DNA of 64,000 nt from Symsagittifera roscoffensis (Eukaryota; Xenacoelomorpha; Acoela; Convolutidae): contig NC_087064.1 of the NCBI RefSeq assembly GCF_963678635.1, positions 28,872,189 to 28,936,188 on the forward strand, in the 5' to 3' direction. Made by a program: the position numbers and the translations under genes. Below the pieces are notes generated by a model that made no database searches, was not told where the DNA came from, and was given only the letters and a program-made list of their open reading frames with translations. Below are positions 55,330 through 64,000 of the stretch, piece after piece; positions within the stretch are counted from its first letter, which is position 1; every line of letters begins with the position of its first letter.

Positions 55330-58300
55330 TCATTTGTCCTCTCTTTGCCGTTCTCCACTCCTTCATTCATTGTCTTCAATCAAGTGCCTCTCTGAGTATT
55401 TCCAAGTCTTCAACTGTGCCTCTGAGTTTTTCCATAGAATTGCAACTGTACCCCAACTGTCCTGCTCGTCTATCTTCTGCGTGCAGCAAGGCAGAAGGCC
55501 CACACCTTCTTTCAGCTCCGGATTCTGGCAGAAGTTTTCTGTGGACGCAGGCTTACGTTCAGCCTCAGTTCACCTAGTAAGACCGTATTTTTTTGTTTAC
55601 GGCCGTGACTGAGTTTTTTTGGGTTAAAAACATTATATGCAGGCACTGGGCTCTACATCTAGCTAGAATGGTTGTTAAGTTTCAGCATTCCTGAAAACAT
55701 GACACTTCGCGCACTATCGTCATCACAACTCAAAAACAAGGCATCAGTCTCTGTCTCATTCAATTTCTTTTGGTATGATTCAATCGCTTTTGTATTTTCA
55801 CTGGTGGCCACGAATAGATCCAACTTGCTCGTGAACTCCAAGCTGCTCAACCGCTACGGGGGGATTAGTAATATCCTGGTCACTTGTGTTTGCATGAGTT
55901 TTGAATCACCTTACTGCTATCCTTGCGCTCACCACTATTATGAATACCGACAGGGTTTAGTCAGGAAGCCCCGTTTGGAACATTTTACCACAGTCCTACA
56001 CTAACACTAGGTGTTGAAAATCGGATATCACAAAATCTGGGGCCAAGTGGTGAGAAAGGCGCTCTCAGTGAGTCAGCATAATCTTTCTCCAGTTCTTTGT
56101 TCCTATATCCTAAAACTTCTAAAAAGAGTTCCACTTCCAACATCGCCCTATGCGTCTCGTTTTTTTTGTCAAATTTGGGATAATTATGGTCGACAGTGAT
56201 AATTTTGCCTACTGTCTCTCATAATTATTCACGTTCACTTCACTCAACATCGTGAAGCTTTCTCTCAATATGTCCTCTAATTTGTCTCTAGATCCCTCTG
56301 AACGGCCCAAAGAACCTTCGCTAAAGGATCATTTGATCTTTCTGACATCCTGCAGGCACAATTAGGCACCAAAAAGAGTTGACCTATCAACACTAGATTT
56401 ATCCTCGCATTCAAAACCACCATGTGCAATGGTTATTTGTATTTAAACAACGGATTTGAACCGGACCGAACCAGAAACTTAGAATGAGCAGGCATATGGT
56501 ATCCTCCCTTATACATCAAACACATCTATTTCTCGACAACCTCTAGCCAGCCTCCAACCCTCTGCTCTGTTTTTATCACTCCAAAAAAAACTTTCCAAAA
56601 AATAGAGATGTCATGAGCTTGAGCGCCTGCTCCAGGCGTTTCACTGATTTGATCCAGCCTACCAAATTCCCAAGGCCGTAATTATGTTCACTTTTATCAC
56701 CGTAGTCCGCAATCAGATCCAATTCAATCCCGTCCGCCATGCTCATTTTTCCGTAGAACCACGCCGGTTGATAGAGCTGCTCACTCCAAACATATACTCC
56801 AAACATGTGCCCATCCAGTTCAAAATTGGCAACTAAGCAACCGCCTTTTCCTGTATAAAACTTCAGCGATTCTTCTGGACAATTCCGTGGGCCGGGTATC
56901 ATTCAGTTTCTGCACTGTCAAGGCCACCAAGTGATGTGCTACTGCTAAATCGTGCAGCTGTTCGTCATTACTCATTCCATCTCTGAGGTTACGTCCCACT
57001 TGAACCCGTATTTCAACTAGAAACACTGCCCACTAGAAACACTGCCTAGACACTCCTTGGCAACCTCGTCAACGAATGAATTATAGGCGTACTGAATAAG
57101 CCAGCGCTTCACGAACGTCGCAATTTTTGGAGCTCCGGCTTTTTTCCAACATTTCTCCGCTCACTCTCAATTCGTTGTTTGAACACCTCATCATTTTCCA
57201 ATTTACGGTAATTAACCAAGTCGGCATTTGCTCCAATAAGAACCTCACATTGCAGAGGGCAATTTTTTGTTGGCCCAAGTTTCTGCGGAAACATCCTCAG
57301 CAAAAATGTTATGCAAGGCTTCCATCAGTTCATGTTGCTGCTCATTTGAATTCGACTTGTTCCCAGCCTCATTTTCATGTTCTATTTTTCCAACTAAGCA
57401 CCAGATCAACCTCACGAGCAACTCACAAAAAATTTGGCCGCGTTTGCCGGTCACTGTTGATGATGTGTGCATTGTCAGATTGTGATATTTCTTGAGAACA
57501 GTCCTCCGGTAAACTTTGAGAAAAAAAGTTTATGCCTTTTTGGCTAGCAATGTATGACATCACTATGCTATACTCAATCTTTTTCGATCATGATTCTGCC
57601 CTAAACTGTCTCAACTGCTCTTCCATGATTTTTTGTGTCTCATGTGAACGCCATTTGGTGTCTTCTAGCGGAGTTTCTAGAATTTTTTTAAATAGCCGCC
57701 CATTGGTCACTCAAGTTGACTAAATTGGGCAATGTTATCCGAGTAGACTCAACCAAGTCGAAATATCTGTTCATTTGTTGAGGCGCTATAATTGTTCTAG
57801 AACACTTATAGTCATCTATAACAACCATTTTCACAACAACTGAGAATCTCCATCTCATTTTCTGTTTTCGCTAGCATCGTTTTGTCGTACTTTTTGGAGT
57901 TGGAAGTCGACGAACTTTTTCCTGCCGGCAATTTAGGCGGTTTTTTGTTCTCCTTTCCCAGCCTGTTTGTCACTCCGCGGTCTTCTTGTCCATTTTCGTG
58001 TCTCGGAAAATCTTTGACGGGCAGAATGCTATTCATGTGAATTAACCGGTCATTACTTCTCGCATCAGTACCTCTCGCGACGTTGAAGAATGGCTGAAAA
58101 GGTTGGACTGTAGCCGCAGCTGGATAAATGTTTAGCTGGCGCTGATCCCTATGTATTACTCTGTCTATCTATGACTTTTGTGTTGATTCTTTTTTTGCTG
58201 AATTTTCTATTTGATTTCCTCACCATCAAAGTATACTTCTTCAAACCTTTCTTGGCTCCTCCATTACGATACTTTTCTCGATTAGTCTTTCGTCAGCCTT

Positions 58301-58640
58301 ACTCTCCGTGACCTACTCCTTTAGTTCATCAGACTCCTTGGCCTCCATAAGTTTATCCAGTACTACTTGCATGGCCAGTTGATTGAAGCCCATTATATTT
58401 ACAAATAGTGTTTTAAATCTTTTTTATCAAAATCCAAAATCTTTCTATGGAAGCCCTTGTACTCGTGATTCAAGTCTTCCTTTCGTAATCTCCCTAATAT
58501 CAATTCCAATCGTTTTCCGACCTCAAGTGTTTTTTATTACTCTGCCTACGATGTTACTCAGTGAGCAACTTCTCTTCACTCTTTACCAGAGACTCCTCCA
58601 CCAAGTAAGACTTCTTTGTTAGAGACGTGAAGAAGAATAC
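55330..58640 (-). pseudogene. decayed protein-coding region, minus strand, unrecognised
   Basis: Reading leftwards, coding-like pieces follow each other in shifting minus frames: a charged, disordered part (58036-57812, 'KENKKPPKLPAGKSSS'), helical pieces near 57640-57245 ('MEALHNIFAEDVSAETWANK'), 57303-57109, 57026-56820 ('NDEQLHDLAVAHHLVALTVQ'), a Trp/Tyr-rich piece at 56902-56576 ('HMFGVYVWSEQLYQPAWFYG'), 55850-55659, and a helical piece near 55450-55400 ('MEKLRGTVEDLEILREAL'). GC content is visibly higher than in the flanks. At least six stops or frameshifts show it is dead. It may be an old gene or a transposon polyprotein; no catalytic motif was found. Confidence 0.4.
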
Positions 58641-59010
58641 TTTCATTAACCTTGAAAGCTTGTCGGCTTGATCCACTGATCCGTTGTGTAAATTTCATAT
58701 CCAATATGTCGTTTTTTAGCGCTCAAGGTCCATTTTGGAAACTTTTTCTATTCATTAACTTGTATCTCGTCTTTTTTGCACCTACAACTTGGCCTTACTT
58801 TCAACTGTCTGAATTTGGTGAAAAATGGGTCCTCAATTCAGGTCACAATCCCGGTAGGAGACTTTATTGTTCACATGGAACTCATATGAATCGGCACCTG
58901 GGTGCAATTTCCTCTATCACTGCTATATGCCTCCTTATGACTCTTTCTTATTTTCTAGAAGTTTCAAGACCTGTCATTCCTGGGCTATTTAAGTCTAGAT
59001 CTATTCTTCA

Positions 59011-59256
59011 GGGGACCAACCTTTTACCAGAAAAGTTATAACTTGGACCCTTTACCAGACTCGATGAACAAATTTGATTGGCAGATGTAATGACTCCGTT
59101 TAGTCTGGTTAAAGACAATGGTTTCACGGTTTCTCAACAAAGTTTTGTTTGTTCTAGCCGCTTACTTTTCAAATCTTCCACCAATTTTATTTTATCTTCA
59201 TTGAGTTATTGCATTGTGGTCTGGTGAAAGGTCGGACTGGTAAAAGACCTAGTCCC
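59011..59256. mobile_element. TIR element (cttttaccagaccgacc type), copy 1
   Basis: Left end ggggaccaaccttttaccag is mirrored by 'ctggtaaaagacctagtccc' at the right end. The interior ('tttagtctggttaaagacaatg', 'cacggtttctcaacaaagtttt', 'ttattgcattgtgg') is shared with copy 2. Confidence 0.75.
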
Positions 59257-59942
59257 ATATTTGAGTTTCAAAAAGGTAAAAAATCCTACTTTGCGACTTT
59301 TTGATTTTCAAGACTTTATTGTGATTAACATTTTGTGGTAGTCGCGTCGCGTTCAGACATTGAAAATTAGGAAAACTTGCTAATTGCACTGCAGCAAAAT
59401 AATCATGCCGTTTGGAATTTCGATGACCCTAACGGAAAAATTGTGGTCTGTGTGAATTTTTTGGAAACTTTTTGCCAATCTCAAGGTTATGGGGATTCCG
59501 AAATGGCCTGTTTGACCAATTTGTTGTAAGTAAGGCGCAAAAAACTTTCAGATCTCTACTAAATTGTGTAAGTTCAAATGTTTCGGTTCATAAAGCATTC
59601 AAAAAGGAGTTTAGTTGTGACAATTAATCAAAAATTTGGGTTTTGGTTACGACAGAGATTATCATTTCGAAGTTCAACGCCCTTTATAGACGTTTTAAAA
59701 AAATCAACTTGGCTTACAGTTAATGCCAAGTTGTTGGCAACATCGGTGACCTTGAGCATTTCAATCGGTCAAAAACTATAGCTTTTTATGCTAATTAATT
59801 TTTTTGGATAAAATTTTTACGCGTAGGAATCAGTTAAACACAGAAATCCGCAGTCAAAATGAGCAATTTTATGTTAACTATTTTCTTTCAGGTTCGTTGA
59901 CCGAAACGATATTGCCAACAAGTTGGTATTAACTTTATTGGA

Positions 59943-60223
59943 GGGGGACCGACCTTTTACCAGACCGACCTTTTACCAGACCGACCTTTTACCTGAAAAG
60001 TTACAACATGCACCCTTTTACCAGACTCTATAAACAAATTTGATTGACAGATTGAATGGCGCCATTTAGTCTGGTTAAAGACAATGAATTCACGGTCTCT
60101 CAGCAAAGTTTTTTTTGTTCCAACTGCTTCCTTTTCGAATCTTCTTTTGATTTTACATTTATCTTAAATAAATTATTGCATTGTGATTGGTTAAAAGGTC
60201 GGTCTGGTAAAAGACCTAGCCCC
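59943..60223. mobile_element. TIR element (cttttaccagaccgacc type), copy 2
   Basis: Same orientation as copy 1. Its left end has the 17-base terminal unit 'ccgaccttttaccagac' reiterated three times, and its right end is 'tctggtaaaagacctagcccc'. Non-coding, therefore a MITE-like element. Confidence 0.75.
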
Positions 60224-60239
60224 TATCTTTCAGCCTAGA

Positions 60240-61060
60240 TCGGCTCCAAGTCTGGGAATTTGAAGCAAGGCTGAGCGACTACATTCAGCAGTTTGTTCTT
60301 CAACGTCGCGAGAGTCACCTAAAGGGGAAGATCAAAGACCGTTAAATTCCGATGAATAGCATTTTGCGAGTCAAAGGGTATCTGGAGACAATTTCCGGGC
60401 AATAGTTCAGAACCAGCCAGTCACGTTTTTTTTATTATGATTCACATAGGCAAAAGATTATGCCCATGCAGGATTCTTTGGAAAATCTGTCATCCCTCTC
60501 ATCTTAAGGCGGAGGCTCAATAGGTTTGGGTAAATCTGGTCAGATTTGGCCAGGTCTTCATTGCCCATTATATTCCTGAAGTTGTTTTGGGGTCCAACAA
60601 AGTCAAGCCAGCTCAGCTATTCTCCCAAACAACACGACATTGCTAGAGAGTTCCTTCAATTCAAGCCGTTCGACCAAGTTCAGCGCCGAAAAGTTTAAGT
60701 GTAGAGACCAAGTGGATACACAAAATCGAGTTCCTGTACGATCTGATTAGATTATTATGGAAGACGTGCGCCACCAAGGGTACGTACACTCTCGCCACAA
60801 GCTCTCTCAACCCAAAATATAGGACCAGTGTATCAATCCGCATCATCAGTGCCACATCAATTTAGTGCGGCATGTTTCCACACCCCTCAAGTTCTTCATT
60901 GGTAATGACAGGCTTGTCTTCTGTCGTATAAAATCGGTTAGGTATTGCAGCAGCAGAGTTCCCGTCTTTTAGCTTCTTTTAAAAAGCAATTTTCCAAGCT
61001 GCGCGTTGAACTCTTGCTCTGGTTCCAACAAATACTCAGGCTAGCTTAGCAGGGTGAAAC
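60240..61060 (-). pseudogene. further decayed minus-strand coding sequence
   Basis: Minus frames give 'FYTTEDKPVITNEELEGCGN' (about 60940-60880) and 'DTLVLYFGLRELVARVYVPL' (60855-60661), separated by stops. It lies upstream of 58640 with the two TIR elements between, so it may be the 5' part of the same dead gene. No family recognised. Confidence 0.3.
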
Positions 61061-63858
61061 GCCGCGAAGCTGATCATATGTTACAGCAAGGGTTGTCAGA
61101 AGTCTTATTGAGCCTTTTTTACGCAGTATCTTTAGCAAACGGAACTGAGAATTGTTTTAGCTCACTGTGCTGAGACATTTCTTTGCGTTGGGAAAAACTA
61201 CAACCAAATCCAATTTGAAGCTATTGTTTTGGTCAAAACAGTTTAATTTTTTCCAAAATGTGATAAATTGCTTTTACAGGGGGAGATGCATAGCGTACTA
61301 TTACGGCACACTAAAAATTAATTGTTGTTATTTAGTATTACTATACCCGTCGTTTTTTCCTAAATAACCAAGTCGGGGCGCTTGATTCGAAATTAGAAAT
61401 TAGGTAACCAACTGAGTGTCAAAAAATCAAGTCCAAACGTCTTTTCCACGATGTTAAGCTCCGAGAAATATTAACCGACCGATATCAAAACTTAGCTAAG
61501 GATATCCACCATTGTTGTAGTTGATCTTGATGACTCCTGTTGCGTCTAGAGAACAACTGAACTGTTGCGGCACTACTCTCTGGTCGCCGCCAATTTATCA
61601 TTAAAATGTTTTTTTTTGCTAAGTCGCCACTCCAGGGAACGAAAATCTAAAATATTTGATCTATCAATCACAAATGACATAAATCAATCTGAAACAGTAA
61701 ACAATAGGTAGTCCAGATCTTATTTTGTCCAAAAACTGTATCTAAATTGTCATTTTAGCTGTTCCATTTTTTTCTTCATTTTTTAATCAGTTTTTCGGTT
61801 TTTATTTTTTATTTGTTTTATATCAATTCCGCTTTTTTTCCTACTCAAAAAACGTCCCAATTTTTAGTCCTAGCAATATCGAGATATGTGGAGGGTCTAT
61901 GCCCTCCGACTAGCCCACTGCGGGTTATTAACGACCTGAAGTGGAGAATTCGATCGGAGCGAACACTAGGTTGCTAAAGCGTTGGCTGATCATGATGATC
62001 ACAATGCCTTAATCATGCTCACCTCGCCCGAGAGCGCCATTAAAATACCTATGTAAGATTTGCCTAAAAATTAAAGGACAGTAAAAAAAACCTACCTTTG
62101 ACGACTGGTTGACGTCACATGCCTTAGTTTTAGGTAATTCCAAAGTCTTGACCCAGTCAAAATTTTAAATGGGTCAACAAACGTGTTACGACTTTTGAGC
62201 TATCAGCCGACCAAAAGTTACTTAGCTTTAGACTACATAAAAAAGCACATATCTGGTTTACAAACCCCAGACAGCATGGTGATATTTAAAAATAGGTTTG
62301 ATAACCCTTGTTAGAGTTATCTTCAACGTTTTTTTATCCTTTAAAGATGGATTGACTATTTCCTCGTTCTCAACTACTCACACTCTGAAATAATTTGTTA
62401 GTTTGAAAAGAATTTCCGCAGTTCTTTTTGAAGTCAAAAGGGCTTTATTGAAAAACACATGAAGCTCTCCTAGCACCTGTCCTCCATTTCCGCAGTCCTT
62501 GGGGGAACTTGACATTGGTTTTTCCTGTTCTGCTGTGTTTGAACATTTTCATGATCACGAGTGCTGGATATCGATTGTAATTCTTATTTTTTTTTCAATT
62601 TTTCTTTGTTATCGCTGACAATTTGGCTGTTCTGTGTTTTCTAAAACTTGCACAAATGCAACATCAAGCGTATCTGAGAAATACGATAGGGGTAACGGAA
62701 ATTTAAAAATGTTCAGTCATCTAAAATTCACCGTTTCTTTCAATCGTGATTTTGCCGCTAAATTGTTTGACTTCAAAACGCTGGCTGTTCGGAAGGTTTC
62801 ACTGTGCTTTTTTCTAGCAGAGTGACCATTTAACTAGTAAAACTTTTCAGAAACTTTTAGAAACGATAAAAATATCCGTATTTCGAAAATTTTAGAGAAA
62901 CACACACAACAGACGATCTGAACATCAAACATTAGGAACAAAAAAACAGCAGCTAACATTGAGCGAGAGACGTTACGAGTGTTAGCGATAGCGTTGAAGG
63001 CAATCGGAAGATTCAGTGGCAAGCTCAAAGTCAATCCGAAACCTCTCGAACCTAGAAGTTGAGAGGTCACAAACTATCTCCCAGGACATGCGAAGAAGGA
63101 CGCCATTTCCTGAAGGTTGATAGTTTTTGAACTATGGGGTTGCTATGAAAATTTGAACTAAAATTAGTGTGAATTCTTCATTTAAAAGGATAGGTAGGTA
63201 AAGGCGAGAATGGATCAGTCCATCTCTAGTAGACTAAAAAAATAAAGGTAAAAACTCCATTTATGGTTTTCAGCTAAATTTGTGTAATAACCAGGTTGTG
63301 TGGGAAATTGAGACGCCGCTATATGTTTTTTGTATGAATATGGTCGAGAGCTAAATGAAACTCATTCATTTGATGGCCTAAAACTCATAACAGTTGACCC
63401 CTAAATAAGTTAAAAATAACGGCAGTGCGCCCGGTGCCTAAAGCTTGATAGTTTTCGCCTGCTCAAGTTTTTTTTTGAAAACCTGCCACTTAAATGATTT
63501 TGCTTGTGGTGCCAGTAAGTGCAACTGTTGTTTATTCTGTTTTCAGGAGGGTCTTCAACGATTATAATTTTTTAAAATAGTTTTTTCGTTTTGGTTGGTG
63601 TGCGCTTAAAATTTGTCAATTTAGCTGTCAAACTACTATCTTTTCTGCGCTGTAAGCATATTTCATTTAGGTTGCAAGTGCAACTAGTGTTCATTTTAGT
63701 TTCTGGGGACTTGAAAGGTTTGAGAAAAAAAATAAAAATGTCCTTTTCGGTTCATTTGGTATCTGCTCAAAGACTTACTATTTCAGGCGACGCCAGTTCC
63801 GGCAACCATGAAATATCAAAGAGGCTGGGAGGGGCGTAAGAAGGACTTTGTGCGTAAT
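61061..63858. other. gene-poor stretch
   Basis: AT-rich with a GC-richer patch at about 61885-62040. The plus frame near 62960-63060 ('IERETLRVLAIALKAIGRF') and the short acceptor/donor-bounded piece 63787-63835 are exon-like but unsupported by neighbours. No repeat boundaries recognised. Confidence 0.4.
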
Positions 63859-64000
63859 TTAGAGGCAGTCTTTTCTCCACAATAGTTCTTTTGCGAAAGT
63901 TTCTGCTTTCAAGTTAGCAAGAAGCTTTTTCCTCTCCCTCTGACTTTCAGAGATTTTCTTCTTGTACTCGCTCTTCAGCGAGTCCCTTTCTACTTCGCGA
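63859..64000 (-). CDS. C-terminal coiled-coil exon of a gene running off the right edge
   Basis: The minus strand is open from the window edge to a TAA at 63861-63859, 46-47 codons: 'VERDSLKSEYKKKISESQRE', then 'RKKLLANLKAETFAKELLWR' and a short end. The highly charged heptad-like pattern and the raised GC content are typical of a coiled-coil protein exon. Only the last exon is present, so the family cannot be told. Confidence 0.5.
   Translation of the reverse strand, partial: REVERDSLKSEYKKKISESQRERKKLLANLKAETFAKELLWRKDCL

Noticed and set aside
63787-63839. Small plus-strand exon bounded by tttcag and GTAAGA
   Set aside because: About 50 nt, no partner exons, and the adjoining sequence is better explained by the minus-strand coiled-coil exon.
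1-64000. CRISPR arrays, rRNA genes or bacterial operons
   Set aside because: The short-word clusters have variable spacing and diverged units, not identical repeats with unique spacers; no rRNA-like sequence was seen and genes are intron-containing.

Overview
The window is AT-rich, intron-bearing animal nuclear DNA. Evidence: genes split by GT-AG introns of 0.2-4 kb, two chymotrypsin-fold serine proteases with signal peptides, Ty3/gypsy-type LTR retroelements primed by a tRNA-Ser-like sequence, and many small inverted-repeat elements. There are no bacterial operons, no CRISPR array and no rRNA. The host is probably a marine or other invertebrate. A retroelement with an F-like envelope gene plus one apparent non-canonical intron would suit a larvacean tunicate, but that is a guess.

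Layout. 1-2146 is gene-free with diverged dispersed repeats. 2147-9239 is a ~410 bp palindromic element split by retroelement 1 (2288-8824; 210 bp LTRs, gag, protease, RT/RNase H, integrase and a C-terminal region, all broken). 10813-16254 is retroelement 2, an older relative with no recognisable integrase core. 17361-19367 is an intact two-exon gene (568 aa) with coiled coils and a possible MATH-like C-terminus. 19703-30012 is retroelement 3, with ~1.25-1.33 kb LTRs and remains of gag, pol and an envelope gene; its RT lacks the YxDD segment and its 3' LTR holds a recent-looking ~225 bp palindrome.

32136-50226 (minus strand) holds a tandem pair of paralogous trypsin-like proteases, B (50226-43839, 7 exons, 335 aa) and then A (43366-32136, 6 exons, 354 aa). 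Exon boundaries and phases match between them except for one extra intron in B. That intron (45617-48274) is bounded by TTAA direct repeats and matching inverted termini and reads GG-AG, so it looks like a transposon turned intron. The proteases keep His-Asp-Ser and Asp189, have no basic residue at the predicted activation site, and end in hydrophobic tails. Their introns contain hAT-like MITEs, a 62 bp-TIR element, a ~170 bp tandem repeat and two ~20-24 bp minisatellites built on CpG-containing words; a third minisatellite lies upstream of gene B.

50227-64000 is mostly gene-poor. It has a candidate cysteine-rich ORF (54412-54663), a decayed minus-strand coding region (about 61060-55330) interrupted by two copies of a TIR element, and a coiled-coil C-terminal exon running off the right edge (64000-63859, minus).

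Exon structures come from reading splice signals, phase and homology between the two protease genes. No alignment, search or transcript data were available.
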